Source: Bacteroidota bacterium (GTDB lineage: Bacteria; Bacteroidota; Ignavibacteria; Kapaibacteriales; UBA2268). From it: 64,000 nt of DNA. This document shows, piece after piece, positions 10,102-19,479 of the stretch. The position numbers and the translations under genes are program-made. Position 1 is the stretch's first letter. Each line of letters begins with the position of its first letter. The stretch covers positions 17,173 through 81,172 of the forward strand of contig JARKQC010000329.1 in assembly GCA_029974985.1 (NCBI GenBank), read 5' to 3'. The notes beneath the pieces were generated by a model. The model saw only the letters and a program-made list of their open reading frames with translations, was not told the DNA's origin and did no database searches.

Positions 10102-11337
10102 CTAATATTCTCTAATAAAAGGATTAAACCAAGTTTCACCCATAGAAATATCGAAACCTAATTTAAAGAAATATTCTTTTACAAGCCGAATATCATTAGA
10201 AGTGCGATGACCAGCAATAAAAGAGAAATCAATCATCATAGTACCCGTGAAAGGCAATTGAGTACCAAAAGAAGCTGTATATTCAATAATTTGATTGTTC
10301 AACACTTTATAATATAATTGATTAAATCCTAAACCAAATTTATAAGAAATTCTATCTGAAAAATCCGCGTTTAACGATGGATTACCCATTCTATTAATAC
10401 CAATACTTGCTATATAACTATTAGTAAATTCAGTATTAGAACCTTTATTATAATTAAAATTTGAAAAATCTTGAATAGAAAAATCAGCCCCTATAATAAA
10501 CTTTCCACTTGTGTATGACAAGCCGAAGCCAAATAAACTTGGAATTTCAATATCAGTATCTAATGTTATTGTTGTATCTGGAATTGTTGGCGATTTATAA
10601 TTAGTTTCGCTCGAAATATTTACACCCGGATTTGCTTCATAGGAAATACCAATTATCAATTTATCAATAGGGCTAAAAAATGCACCGGATTTAAATCCCC
10701 AGCCGCTAATAAAATCACTTTTTTTTGTAGTATATTTGAATGAATAGTTATCATTATCAAAACTAGTTTCACGACTGCTTTCTACAACTCCAAAATTTGT
10801 TAAAATACTAAAACCAAGCCCAAACCGTTTTGTAATTTTTGTAGAAACCCCTGCATAAGCTTGCGATATACCACCTGAACCTTGATATATATTATTACCT
10901 TGCAAATCTAAATCCATTTTAATAACATTTATCTTACCCGAAGTTAAATAATTAATTTGCGAATAAGGGAGAATACCAAAACTTGCGGCAGTACTACTCG
11001 AAGAATCAATAGCAAATATTCCAGAAAATGAAGACAATGCTCCGTTATTATGCCAAATAGTAGATTTATCATCAGTTACAATATTCTGATTAAATTTATA
11101 ACCGACTTGTAACCTTGTATTATTTACAAAACTCCACATTGCTGGATTTCTGCTATTTATTGAATATGGTTCTGGAAAGGCAATTTGAGTGCCCGACATA
11201 GCAGAATATGCCGCATTTCCCATAAAATTAATATCGCCAATACCAAGAATTGAATAATTAGACCCACCCTGAGAAATTAATTCTAAAGATGAAAATATGC
11301 AAATAAAAATAATGGATATAATATTTTTCAATTTCAT
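10102..11337 (-). CDS. Outer-membrane beta-barrel protein, FadL/OMPP1-like
   Basis: The 411-residue protein has a signal peptide (IISIIFICIFSSLELISQ) and then GGSNYSILGIGDINFMGNAAYSAMSGTQIAFPEPYSINSRNPAMWSFVNN. This is the N-terminal pattern of FadL-like/PorV-like outer-membrane proteins of Bacteroidota (one-glycine-rich strand, then a list of NPA...). Alternating hydrophobic strands continue to the end (YFFKLGFDISMGETWFNPFIREY). Its ATG overlaps the stop of the DUF4270-like lipoprotein gene by 4 bp, indicating translational coupling. A role in transport of hydrophobic molecules or in T9SS-associated assembly is inference. Confidence 0.7.
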   Translation of the reverse strand: MKLKNIISIIFICIFSSLELISQGGSNYSILGIGDINFMGNAAYSAMSGTQIAFPEPYSINSRNPAMWSFVNNTRLQVGYKFNQNIVTDDKSTIWHNNGALSSFSGIFAIDSSSSTAASFGILPYSQINYLTSGKINVIKMDLDLQGNNIYQGSGGISQAYAGVSTKITKRFGLGFSILTNFGVVESSRETSFDNDNYSFKYTTKKSDFISGWGFKSGAFFSPIDKLIIGISYEANPGVNISSETNYKSPTIPDTTITLDTDIEIPSLFGFGLSYTSGKFIIGADFSIQDFSNFNYNKGSNTEFTNSYIASIGINRMGNPSLNADFSDRISYKFGLGFNQLYYKVLNNQIIEYTASFGTQLPFTGTMMIDFSFIAGHRTSNDIRLVKEYFFKLGFDISMGETWFNPFIREY

Positions 11338-12608
11338 TTATAAGGTTCCAAATATGCGGGATTTAATGAATATATAATTTTTAATTTTGGTCTTTTGGAA
11401 ATATCTGGATTATCAATTCCATAAAAAATCAGCCTTTCGAGTTCACGAGATTGATTGTTAATAGTATATGGCAATAAAACAAGAGAAAAAATTCCAGAAC
11501 CTTTATTTTTATGTTGCACAATACTTGTTATACTTGGAAAAATGTATTGATTAGAATTAGGCTGTCTAAATCCAGTATAATCAAAAAATACACTTTGTTT
11601 ATTATTTTCAAAATATGCTAATTCAATGGTTGTATCGAGAGCTACATTCCCTTTTAAAGAACGGCTTTCATCGAGAGTAAGCTCAAATTGTGCTTTATGT
11701 ATTCCCGCTAATTTTGGTATCATAGAAAGGTCAAAATCAAATCTTGTCCAATAATTTAAACCATTTTGTATTACAACTTCGTTTGTATCTGGAATAGATG
11801 TTTTTAAAAAAGTAACATCAACACCCGAAGTTAAATTTAAACTATTTAAAGTATCTTTATCATCATTTTTATATTTAATTATAATAGTACTTGATTTAGT
11901 CTGCGACGGAGCAGACGCGGCAAACCTATGAATAACATTTGAATTATTTTTTGGCACAAAAGCAATACCCCAATTAGGTATCCTTTTGGGTTTCATAGTT
12001 TTGCTTACGCTATCATAAGCCATTTCAGTTTTAAGCCAGTCTATTATCAAGTTTGCAGGTAAATCAATCGAAATATTATCGAGAGTGTCTTTTAATTGAA
12101 TTTTACCTTCCCAAGAAAGAATTTTTTCAGACGAAAAATAATTTGCGGGACTAACAAATAAAGAATCATAGTTAGTAGAATCTGGAGTCCATCTTCTTAC
12201 AACTTTATAAATATCGAAACCAAAATATCCATTTAAAGAATCCCCATAAGTATATCTTTCAGGATATAAGTTTAGCGTAACACTTTCTATTTGATTTTCT
12301 TTCAAATTTCCTAATGTATCTGGTAAATATGCAAAATTTATAAGAGATGCGGCAATAATATCACCATATTTTCCTATAAAGATTGAACCGTTATTAAAAA
12401 TTGGATAATGAGGAGTATAAACAGTTTTACCAAGAATTATAAGAGTATCATCGCTACTAATAGTTTCAATCTTAACGGTATCTGGCAATAAATTTATTGC
12501 TAAATCACTTGGTTTATCGTTACAAGATGAAATTAAAAATAAACTAAGAAAAATCAAAACTGAGAATACTGGAAAAAATACTCTTTTTAAGTTATTGAAA
12601 AACATCAT
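11334..12608 (-). CDS. DUF4270-like outer-membrane lipoprotein
   Basis: The reading frame extends upstream to 12674, but that start would lie inside glgA. The ATG at 12608 (or the adjacent one at 12605), 8 bp after the glgA stop, gives a proper lipoprotein signal, MMFFNNLKRVFFPVFSVLIF followed by a lipobox ending in SSC. The mature protein starts CNDKPSDLAINLLPDTVKIET, resembling the DUF4270 family, which commonly follows glgA in Bacteroidota. The rest is a beta-rich protein with SxxDTL repeats and no catalytic motif I can see. The family has no established molecular function. The gene is coupled to the downstream outer-membrane protein by a 4-bp overlap. Confidence 0.7.
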   Translation of the reverse strand: MMFFNNLKRVFFPVFSVLIFLSLFLISSCNDKPSDLAINLLPDTVKIETISSDDTLIILGKTVYTPHYPIFNNGSIFIGKYGDIIAASLINFAYLPDTLGNLKENQIESVTLNLYPERYTYGDSLNGYFGFDIYKVVRRWTPDSTNYDSLFVSPANYFSSEKILSWEGKIQLKDTLDNISIDLPANLIIDWLKTEMAYDSVSKTMKPKRIPNWGIAFVPKNNSNVIHRFAASAPSQTKSSTIIIKYKNDDKDTLNSLNLTSGVDVTFLKTSIPDTNEVVIQNGLNYWTRFDFDLSMIPKLAGIHKAQFELTLDESRSLKGNVALDTTIELAYFENNKQSVFFDYTGFRQPNSNQYIFPSITSIVQHKNKGSGIFSLVLLPYTINNQSRELERLIFYGIDNPDISKRPKLKIIYSLNPAYLEPYK

Positions 12609-12616
12609 ATTAAAAA

Positions 12617-14092
12617 TTACTCTTTGAAAATTGTTCGATAAATTGAATCGTATTGTTTTACACCTTCTTTCCAAGTATAATCACACGAAAGACCATTTTG
12701 AATTATCTGAGAAAAAACATCTTTATTATAATATAATTTTATTGATTTTATAATTGCTTTTGTAAAATCATCAATATCATAATTATCAAAGACGATTGAA
12801 TTACCATTTAAGGTATCCTCATTAAAATTAATTCCAGTATCTTTAAGTCCGCCTGTAGCTCTAACGATAGGGACTGTACCGTAATTGTGTGAATACATTA
12901 GATTTAAGCCGCATGGCTCATATTGAGAAGGCATTAAGAAAAAGTCAGAACCAGCTTCGATTTGATGAGATAGATTCTCATCAAAAGTAAAAATTGGTTT
13001 AAATTTATTTGGATATTTTTTGGCAACATTAATAATTTGACTTTTTAGATTTGGATCGCCTTGCCCTAATAAAATAAATTGAATATCATTATTAAAAATT
13101 TTATCCGCAGATTCGATAAACAAACCAATACCTTTTTGATAACCAATTCGAGGAATCATACCATAAAGAGGTATATCCGGCTCAATAGGTAATCCAATAA
13201 TTTTTTGTAATTGTATTTTATTTTTATATTTAAAATCTAAAAAATCATTATTTAATTTAGAATGAATAAGCTGGTCTTTACGAGGATTCCAAATAAAATT
13301 ATCAATACCATTAAGAATGCCTTTAAAAGTCTTTTCTTTGATTTTCAACTCATTATTTAAGCCATTGTTTAGAATATTATCTTCGAGAATTTCCTCGCGA
13401 TAAGTAGGGCTAACTGTTGTGATAAAATTTGAAAAATGTAAAGCACCTTTCATAAAATTAAACTTTCCATTATGTTCAAAATATTTCAAATAATCGTTAT
13501 TTAGTCCCGTTTTAAAAAATTCTTCTAATGGGAAAATCCCTTGGCGATAAAAATTATGAATAGTAAAAACGATTTTAGATTTAGAAAATAAATTAGAATA
13601 GCCGCTACGAATAAAAGCAGGTAATAATGCCGTTTGCCAATCATTACAATGAACTATATCTGGAATCCATTTTAATTGAATACAAGTTTCGAGTACACTT
13701 TTACTAAAAAAAATAAATCTTTCGGAATTATCAAGATATTCTTGCCAAGTTATTGGATCGTGATAAATACCTAATCTCTCTTCAAAATAATGATAATTAG
13801 TTGTAAAATATACTTGTACCTTATATTTAGGGCTATTAAGTGAAGATGATTTTATGTTTACAAATTCTGTTCTATCTCCAACTTTAATCGGAACTTCACG
13901 CAATCTGCTAATATTATGAATTTTATTTTTTCTTTCAGAAATTGAGCCATATTTTGGTGATATAACTCTAACGTCATGCCCTAAACTTTTTAAAGCAATA
14001 GGTAAAGAATTAGAAACGTCGGCAATACCACTCTCTTTTGAAAAAGGGTAAACTTCACTTGATACAAATAGAATTTTAAAACTCTTAGCCAT
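12617..14092 (-). CDS. glgA: Glycogen (starch) synthase, GT5 family
   Basis: ADP-glucose-dependent glycogen synthase that elongates alpha-1,4-glucan chains in the cytoplasm; 491 residues, normal for GlgA. The N-terminal GT-B domain opens FKILFVSSEVYPFSKESGIADVSNSLP, the ADP-glucose-binding loop; the usual KxGG is KESG here (K19, S21, G22). HCNDWQTALLP is the glucan/donor pocket motif. The C-terminal domain carries MIPRIGYQKGIGLF and the E-x7-E catalytic signature in EPCGLNLMYSHNYGTVPIVRATGGLKDT. It is the first gene of a minus-strand cluster with the DUF4270 lipoprotein and outer-membrane protein, an arrangement known in Bacteroidota. No glgB/glgC is nearby. Confidence 0.92.
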   Translation of the reverse strand: MAKSFKILFVSSEVYPFSKESGIADVSNSLPIALKSLGHDVRVISPKYGSISERKNKIHNISRLREVPIKVGDRTEFVNIKSSSLNSPKYKVQVYFTTNYHYFEERLGIYHDPITWQEYLDNSERFIFFSKSVLETCIQLKWIPDIVHCNDWQTALLPAFIRSGYSNLFSKSKIVFTIHNFYRQGIFPLEEFFKTGLNNDYLKYFEHNGKFNFMKGALHFSNFITTVSPTYREEILEDNILNNGLNNELKIKEKTFKGILNGIDNFIWNPRKDQLIHSKLNNDFLDFKYKNKIQLQKIIGLPIEPDIPLYGMIPRIGYQKGIGLFIESADKIFNNDIQFILLGQGDPNLKSQIINVAKKYPNKFKPIFTFDENLSHQIEAGSDFFLMPSQYEPCGLNLMYSHNYGTVPIVRATGGLKDTGINFNEDTLNGNSIVFDNYDIDDFTKAIIKSIKLYYNKDVFSQIIQNGLSCDYTWKEGVKQYDSIYRTIFKE

Positions 14093-14134
14093 TATTTGTA
14101 ATAAGTTCCGACAAAATTGATAAAATATAACTTA

Positions 14135-14142
14135 CAAAAGTA
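14135..14142 (-). promoter_or_regulatory. Candidate -7 element (TACTTTTG) of glgA
   Basis: On the minus strand TACTTTTG matches the Bacteroidota -7 consensus TAnnTTTG and lies 43 bp upstream of the glgA start. No good TTTG-type -33 element was found at the expected spacing, so this is only a candidate. Confidence 0.4.
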
Positions 14143-14285
14143 ATCAAATTCATTAAATTATTAAATCTAAATAGTAATAAGTTGATGAAAATTAATATTT
14201 AATTGATATAAATTAATTATAATTGTTAAATTTATTTCAAATTTATAATTATTTTTTTATCAAATTTTAATAAATAAGTTAAAAT

Positions 14286-15035
14286 TTATTTATATAAAAT
14301 TGAAATAGTCAAAAAATATGAATGATATGTCCAAAGGGAAAATTTATCAAGATATAATAAAGAGTGCGAATAGCCAATTTTTGGAATTGCAATAATTTTA
14401 TTATCAATACTTAGAGGATACTCTTTATAAACAAATATTCCGGCTGAAAAATTTCCTACTGAAAAGTTTTGTAAATTGCCATTCAACTTATTTCTTGTGC
14501 GAGTACCCGTCTCAATAAAATAAGCTCTATCTACTGGATAAACAAGTACTTGTTTATAAAAAAAATTATTATCAATATTAAAATTATATTTTAATAAAGC
14601 ACCTAATCCAAAAGAGGGATTGAACTCATATTTATATTCTAACTTTAAACAAATTGCTTGAGAATTAAAATTAAAATTATGTTCAAATTTTCCTAAAATG
14701 GCAGTGCTATCAAGATTAATAATTTCATTTTGAATAATTGCAGAATTAATTGAGCGAAAAGAATATGAAGTAGAAAAAGCAAGTGATTGAAAATCATCTA
14801 AATTATATAAAAAATCAATTGAAAAATTTATGTTATTTCCATTGGCAGAAAATTCATTTGGTGCTATATAAGAGATTTCTGGCAAAGATAATTTATTTAT
14901 AGTATGATTTTCAAAATTATATTCAGCAGATATACCATAAGATAAATTATTTATTATCTGTGAACTTTTTAATTCAACCTCACAAATAATTAAGAAAAAT
15001 CCAATTGAAATTATATAAAAAAAATGCTTATTCAA
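14286..15035 (-). CDS. Secreted/outer-membrane beta-barrel protein of unknown function
   Basis: The 249-residue protein begins with a signal peptide (MNKHFFYIISIGFFLIICEVEL) followed by alternating hydrophobic/polar strands. Examples are SYGISAEYNFENHT, NINFSIDFLYNL, SLAFSTSYSFRS and GLGALLKYNFNIDNN, and the last strand is SYFLTISILYK. This pattern suggests a small barrel of eight to twelve strands. I do not recognise the family. It has its own AT-rich upstream region with a TACTTTTG element at 15073-15080. It is separated from glgA by a 193-bp spacer containing the glgA promoter candidate, so it is probably transcribed alone. Confidence 0.65.
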   Translation of the reverse strand: MNKHFFYIISIGFFLIICEVELKSSQIINNLSYGISAEYNFENHTINKLSLPEISYIAPNEFSANGNNINFSIDFLYNLDDFQSLAFSTSYSFRSINSAIIQNEIINLDSTAILGKFEHNFNFNSQAICLKLEYKYEFNPSFGLGALLKYNFNIDNNFFYKQVLVYPVDRAYFIETGTRTRNKLNGNLQNFSVGNFSAGIFVYKEYPLSIDNKIIAIPKIGYSHSLLYLDKFSLWTYHSYFLTISILYK

Positions 15036-15072
15036 ATTATTAATAAAATTATTTTGTTAACTTTAATTTATG

Positions 15073-15101
15073 CAAAAGTAAATAATAATAAATTCACAAA
15101 A
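15073..15101 (-). promoter_or_regulatory. Candidate promoter for the 249-aa barrel protein
   Basis: On the minus strand there is TTTTG (15097-15101), a 16-nt spacer and TACTTTTG (15073-15080), placing transcription start about 30 bp before the ATG at 15035. The spacing is shorter than the usual 19 nt. Confidence 0.4.
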
Positions 15102-15210
15102 TAAATAAAAGAAATTATATTTTTACTAAATTAAAAAGAAAATATTATTTACATTTACTTATATTAAAATTAAAATTATTACAAGTTAATAATATTTTAG
15201 ATTTTTTTCT

Positions 15211-15218
15211 TATATTTG
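15211..15218 (+). promoter_or_regulatory. Candidate -7 element (TATATTTG) for the NfnAB-type operon
   Basis: TATATTTG matches TAnnTTTG and lies 89 bp before the ATG at 15308 in the divergent spacer 15036-15307. No clear -33 element accompanies it. The rest of that spacer is A/T homopolymer-rich without other visible features. Confidence 0.35.
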
Positions 15219-15307
15219 TAAATATCTAAATTGTTATATATAAGCAATATTTTTTATATTATATGAACAAATTATTATTATGATTATTAAAAATGGTTAA
15301 ATAAATT

Positions 15308-16201
15308 ATGAACAAAATTATAGAAGCAAGGTTCATTGGTCCAGACGTAAAACTTTTTAAAATTTATGCTCCTAAAATAGCAGAAAAAAGAAAAGCGGGA
15401 CAATTTATAATTTTAAGAACTTCTGAAACTGGCGAAAGGGTACCCCTAACAATTGCAGACTCTGATATTTCCAACGGTAGTATCACAATAATTGTTCAGG
15501 GAATAGGTGCTACTACAAAAGAATTAAATACATTTAACGCTGGTGATTATATACACGATGTAGTTGGTCCTCTTGGAAAAGCCTCACATATCGAAAATTT
15601 TGGTACTGCAGTAAGCATTGGAGGTGGCGTAGGTACTGCGATTGCATTTCCAACAGCAAAAGCATTGAAAGAAGCGGGAAATTATGTGATTAGTATTATA
15701 GGCGGTAGGTCGAAAGATTATATAATTCTCGAAGATGAAATGAAAGAAGTTGCCGATGAGGTCTATCCAACAACAGACGACGGTAGTTATGGTTATCACG
15801 GATTTGTAACTCAAAAATTAGAAGAACTAATAAAATCTGGAAGAAAAATTGATTTTGTTTTAGCAATAGGACCAATTCCAATGATGGCGGCTATTGCTAA
15901 ATTAACCGAGCCTTATAATATAAAAACAGTTGTAAGTTTAAATCCCGTTATGGTTGATGGTACTGGTATGTGCGGAGGTTGTAGAGCTTATGTTGATAAC
16001 AAGGCTGTTTTTGTATGCGTGGACGGACCAGAATTCGATGCTCACAAAGTTGATTTTAAAATTCTTACTCAAAGAAATAAAATGTATTTACCACAAGAAA
16101 AAGAAGCACTCGAACACCATCATAATCATCAATGTAATTACGATAAAATGTTTGATGCCGAATTAAGAAAAGAACAAAAATTTGAGGTTGCAAATGGCTG
16201 A
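15308..16201 (+). CDS. NfnA/SudB-type FAD-[2Fe-2S] subunit (ferredoxin-NADP reductase subunit alpha)
   Basis: The 297-residue protein is of the PyrK/ferredoxin-NADP-reductase fold. RVPLTIAD (44-51) is the FAD-binding RxPLT motif, and SIGGGVGTAIAFP (103-115) is the NAD-binding loop. DGTGMCGGC with C222, C225 and C237 and D217 matches the Asp-plus-three-Cys [2Fe-2S] ligation known for NfnA. A short His-rich tail (EHHHNHQ) follows. Together with the next gene it forms the pair annotated as NfnAB (NADH-dependent reduced ferredoxin:NADP+ oxidoreductase, electron-bifurcating) or as sulfide dehydrogenase SudAB. Sequence alone does not choose between these activities. The following gene overlaps it by 8 bp. 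Confidence 0.85.
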   Translation: MNKIIEARFIGPDVKLFKIYAPKIAEKRKAGQFIILRTSETGERVPLTIADSDISNGSITIIVQGIGATTKELNTFNAGDYIHDVVGPLGKASHIENFGTAVSIGGGVGTAIAFPTAKALKEAGNYVISIIGGRSKDYIILEDEMKEVADEVYPTTDDGSYGYHGFVTQKLEELIKSGRKIDFVLAIGPIPMMAAIAKLTEPYNIKTVVSLNPVMVDGTGMCGGCRAYVDNKAVFVCVDGPEFDAHKVDFKILTQRNKMYLPQEKEALEHHHNHQCNYDKMFDAELRKEQKFEVANG

Positions 16202-17618
16202 ATTAAAAACAAGAGATAGATATAAAATTGAAAGGCATTTTATGCCAGAGCAAGACCCATTAGAACGTAATAGAAATTTTGAAGAAGTAAATTTAGGTTA
16301 TTCATTTGAAACAGCAATGCAAGAAGCGGAGCGTTGTATTAGGTGTAAAGACCCTATATGCGTTTCTGGATGTCCTGTAAATGTCAAAATACCCGATTTT
16401 ATTAGAATGATAGCCGAAGGTAAATTTGCAGAAGCCGCATCAATACTTAAAGAAGATAATGCCCTGCCCGCAGTATGCGGAAGAGTATGTCCACAAGAAG
16501 AACAATGCGAAGCTGTATGCGTTGTTGGACGCCGTGGTAAACCCGTTGCTATTGGCTATCTCGAAAGATTTGCTGCAGATTGGGAACGCAATAATGCTAG
16601 TATTAAAGAAATGAGGATTGCACAAAAAACTGGAAAAAAAGTTGCTATAGTTGGTGGTGGACCTGCGGGACTTAGCTGTGCTGGCGATTTGATACAAATG
16701 GGTTATGATGTTACTGTATTCGAGGCTTTACACGAAATTGGTGGAGTTTTGCTTTATGGAATACCCGAATTTAGATTACCAAAAGAAATTGTAAAAGCTG
16801 AAGTTGAATCATTAAGCCAAGCGGGAGTAGAATTCGTTACAAATTATGTAATTGGATTAACTGAAACTATTGACGAACTTCGTGCAAGATTTGATGCGAT
16901 TTTTATTGGTGTTGGTGCTGGATTGCCTTATTTTTTAAATATTCCGGGTGAGCATTTAAATGGAGTATATTCATCTAATGAATTTTTGACTCGTGTAAAT
17001 CTAATGAAGGCTTATGATTTTCCGAATAATACTACTCCTATGCTTAATCTCGCAGGAAAAACTGTTGCCGTTTTTGGTGGTGGAAATACTGCCATGGATG
17101 CCGTTAGAACATCGTTAAGACTTGGAGCTGCACGAGCTATGATATGTTATCGCCGTACAGAAAAAGAGATGCCCGCAAGAGTTGAGGAAATTCATCACGC
17201 TAAAGATGAGGGAGTTGAATTTAGATTATTAGTATCTCCATTAGAATTTATCGGTGATGATGAGGGGTGGTTAAAATCTGTGAAACTTCAACAAATGGAA
17301 CTTGGCGAACCAGATAGCTCGGGTAGAAGACGCCCCGTTGCAATCGAAGGAGCTATTGAAACTATTGATATTACAGCGGCAATAATAGCTATTGGAAATG
17401 GTTCGAATCCAATTATTAGCCAAACAACCCCCGAGCTTAATGTGAATAAATGGGGAAATATCATTGTAAATGAAGAAAATATGAAGACTAATATGGAAGG
17501 CGTATTTGCTGGTGGCGATATAGTTACTGGTGGTGCTACTGTAATACTTGCTATGGGTGCAGGTCGTACTGCCGCCAAAGCAATTGATGAATATCTTAAG
17601 AATGAAGACAGCTGGTAG
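16194..17618 (+). CDS. NfnB/SudA-type NADPH-binding flavoprotein (glutamate synthase small chain-like)
   Basis: The start is taken at ATG 16194 (MAELKTRDRYKIE); the frame also has a TTG at 16182, which is less likely. The protein has 474 residues. An N-terminal alpha-helical ferredoxin-like domain carries CIRCKDPICVSGCP and CGRVCPQEEQCEAVC (two [4Fe-4S] clusters). VAIVGGGPAGLSCAG is the FAD Rossmann motif, and VAVFGGGNTAMDAVRTSLRLGA is the NADPH-binding motif. The C-terminal FAD motif is EGVFAGGDIVTGGATVI. The protein is homologous to GltD and to NfnB. The adjacent NfnA-type gene, and the absence of a GltB-like large subunit here, favour an NfnAB-type complex over glutamate synthase. Confidence 0.88.
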   Translation: MAELKTRDRYKIERHFMPEQDPLERNRNFEEVNLGYSFETAMQEAERCIRCKDPICVSGCPVNVKIPDFIRMIAEGKFAEAASILKEDNALPAVCGRVCPQEEQCEAVCVVGRRGKPVAIGYLERFAADWERNNASIKEMRIAQKTGKKVAIVGGGPAGLSCAGDLIQMGYDVTVFEALHEIGGVLLYGIPEFRLPKEIVKAEVESLSQAGVEFVTNYVIGLTETIDELRARFDAIFIGVGAGLPYFLNIPGEHLNGVYSSNEFLTRVNLMKAYDFPNNTTPMLNLAGKTVAVFGGGNTAMDAVRTSLRLGAARAMICYRRTEKEMPARVEEIHHAKDEGVEFRLLVSPLEFIGDDEGWLKSVKLQQMELGEPDSSGRRRPVAIEGAIETIDITAAIIAIGNGSNPIISQTTPELNVNKWGNIIVNEENMKTNMEGVFAGGDIVTGGATVILAMGAGRTAAKAIDEYLKNEDSW

Positions 17619-18777
17619 CCAAGATTTTATTTCGAAATCTAATCGTGAGGTTTATCTCGACCTCGTAAAATTCTTTGCTATGATAATGATGGTAGCAGGG
17701 CATTCATTTTTTGAATTGGCTAATCCAAATTCATATTCTTTAAATTTATTCCCGTGGAATTGGTGGAATTTTGCTCGAGGAAAAACTGCACCAACATTTC
17801 TTTTTCTTTCCGGAGCTGTTCACGTTTTTGCTAATTTTAAAAATTCTACAACAGGCATATCTAATCAATTATTGAAAAAACGTATTAATATGTCATTAAT
17901 ACTATTATTAATTGGGTACTTACTCAATTCTCCAATAAATAGTATTGATGATATTTATAATATTAATGATGAAAAATTAAAAATATTCTTCCAAGTTAAT
18001 ATTTTGCAAATATTCGGTGTTGGTCTTTTTATACTTGCATTGATTTATAAATTTGCGAATAATCCTAATAAAGTATTTATTTATTCATTTATTTTAGCTA
18101 TCATTAGCACCTTATTAGCAGCATTTTTTATTCATAATGATTTAGAATATTTTCCGCTATTTATTAGAAATTATTTTAATTATAAATCTGGCTCAGTATT
18201 TGTAATATTTCCATATATTTCATATTTATTGTTCGGAACTTGCTTTGGTGTAATAAGTTATAAAACTAAACAAAAAAATAAAATCAATAAAAGTCCTAAT
18301 TTTATCGAAAAATCTGTTTCAAATTATAATCATCTTATTAGTTCGATTTTACTAATAATTATTGGTGTTGTAATTACAAAAATAATGTATTATAGTGGAA
18401 TTATATTCGATTTAAGAAGTTCCACTGGAATATTAATTCGTAATCTTGGAATTATAATGTTAATTCTTTTTATTATAAAAAATATTAAAATACAATCTAA
18501 AATAATAATTAACTTAATTTCAATATTATCAAAAAGAGCAATTTATATATATGTAATTCATTTATTTATAATTTATGGTATTGGTAATTTAAGAGGTTTA
18601 AAACATTTTTATGGGCACAATTTTAATCCAATCCCTGCATTAGGAGTATCTTTTTTAATAATAATTTTTTCAATATTAATAACATTATTTATTGATTATT
18701 TAATATTAAAAAATAAAATAAAACACTTTTTGATTAGCTCAATAATTTTATATTGGATATATTTTATTTTACAATAA
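17602..18777 (+). CDS. Integral-membrane acyltransferase, HGSNAT/DUF1624-like
   Basis: ATG 17602 (MKTAGSQDFISKSN) is preferred over an upstream start at 17548; it still overlaps the NfnB-type gene by 17 bp. The product is about 391 residues with roughly ten hydrophobic segments. REVYLDLVKFFAMIMMVAGHSFFE followed by TFLFLSGAVHVFANF resembles the first two helices of heparan-alpha-glucosaminide acetyltransferase-like/DUF1624 and acyltransferase-3 families, with H34 as the likely conserved His. Base composition is more AT-rich than the two preceding genes. Likely role: O-acylation of a cell-surface sugar (inference). The link to the electron-transfer genes may only be positional. Confidence 0.65.
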   Translation: MKTAGSQDFISKSNREVYLDLVKFFAMIMMVAGHSFFELANPNSYSLNLFPWNWWNFARGKTAPTFLFLSGAVHVFANFKNSTTGISNQLLKKRINMSLILLLIGYLLNSPINSIDDIYNINDEKLKIFFQVNILQIFGVGLFILALIYKFANNPNKVFIYSFILAIISTLLAAFFIHNDLEYFPLFIRNYFNYKSGSVFVIFPYISYLLFGTCFGVISYKTKQKNKINKSPNFIEKSVSNYNHLISSILLIIIGVVITKIMYYSGIIFDLRSSTGILIRNLGIIMLILFIIKNIKIQSKIIINLISILSKRAIYIYVIHLFIIYGIGNLRGLKHFYGHNFNPIPALGVSFLIIIFSILITLFIDYLILKNKIKHFLISSIILYWIYFILQ

Positions 18778-18843
18778 TACTTATAAATCAACATCGTTAT
18801 TTTTTTATAGTAATATCTATTCATTAATATTATAGGTGAAATT

Positions 18844-19470
18844 ATGAAAATCGAAATTAAATCTTTTGCAAATGGTGAGCGAATTTCTGATGAAAACTGT
18901 TTCTGTAATTTAATGTCAAATGGTGAAGTTGCTTTTGGAAAAAATATTAATCCAAATATAAAATGGTATGATTATCCCGAAAACACAAAATCTTTTTCAT
19001 TGATATGTGTTGATCCCGACGTTCCGTCTGTTGGTGATGATGTTAATCAAGAGGGAAAAACTGTTCCGAAAGATTTGCCAAGAACAAATTTTTATCATTG
19101 GGTACTCGCAAATATTCCTTTAAATGTCAATGAAATAAAAGCTGGCGATGATTCTAAAGAAATCACTTCGAAAGGTAAAAAAAGCGGGCTAACGCAATAT
19201 GGCGCAATTGCTGGCATAAATGATTATACTAATTGGTTTGCTGGTGATGAGCAAATGGCTGGCTACTATGGTGGTTACGATGGGCCATGCCCACCTTGGA
19301 ACGATGAAAGAATACATCATTATTATTTTATAGTTTTTGCTCTCAACTGTGAAAAAATTGATATTAGCGGAAACTTCACGGGTAAAGATTTGTTAGCCGC
19401 AATAGAAAATCATATTATTGATAAAGCTGAATATGTTGGAACTTATACACTTAATAAAAATTTAAAATAA
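18844..19470 (+). CDS. YbhB/YbcL-family PEBP (Raf kinase inhibitor-like) protein
   Basis: The 208-residue protein carries the PEBP ligand-pocket motifs in order: DPDVP (57-61), FYHWVLANIP (83-92) and GYDGPCPPWNDERIHHYYFIVFAL (from 144). It is a little longer than E. coli YbhB (158 residues) because of insertions around 62-80 and 121-140. No signal peptide is seen, so it should be cytoplasmic. Bacterial PEBPs have no firmly established substrate. The ATG is preceded by AGGTGA. murE follows after 9 bp, so the two may be co-transcribed. Confidence 0.88.
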   Translation: MKIEIKSFANGERISDENCFCNLMSNGEVAFGKNINPNIKWYDYPENTKSFSLICVDPDVPSVGDDVNQEGKTVPKDLPRTNFYHWVLANIPLNVNEIKAGDDSKEITSKGKKSGLTQYGAIAGINDYTNWFAGDEQMAGYYGGYDGPCPPWNDERIHHYYFIVFALNCEKIDISGNFTGKDLLAAIENHIIDKAEYVGTYTLNKNLK

Positions 19471-19479
19471 TAAAAATCT

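Noticed and set aside
16182..16194. TTG start for the NfnB-type gene at 16182
   Set aside because: ATG at 16194 gives the family-typical start MAELKTRDR and a normal 8-bp overlap with the preceding gene.
17614..17628. Match to the AGCCAAGATTTT core of the intergenic repeat
   Set aside because: It lies in the coding overlap of the NfnB-type and acyltransferase genes and the rest of the element is missing; chance similarity of about 12 bp.
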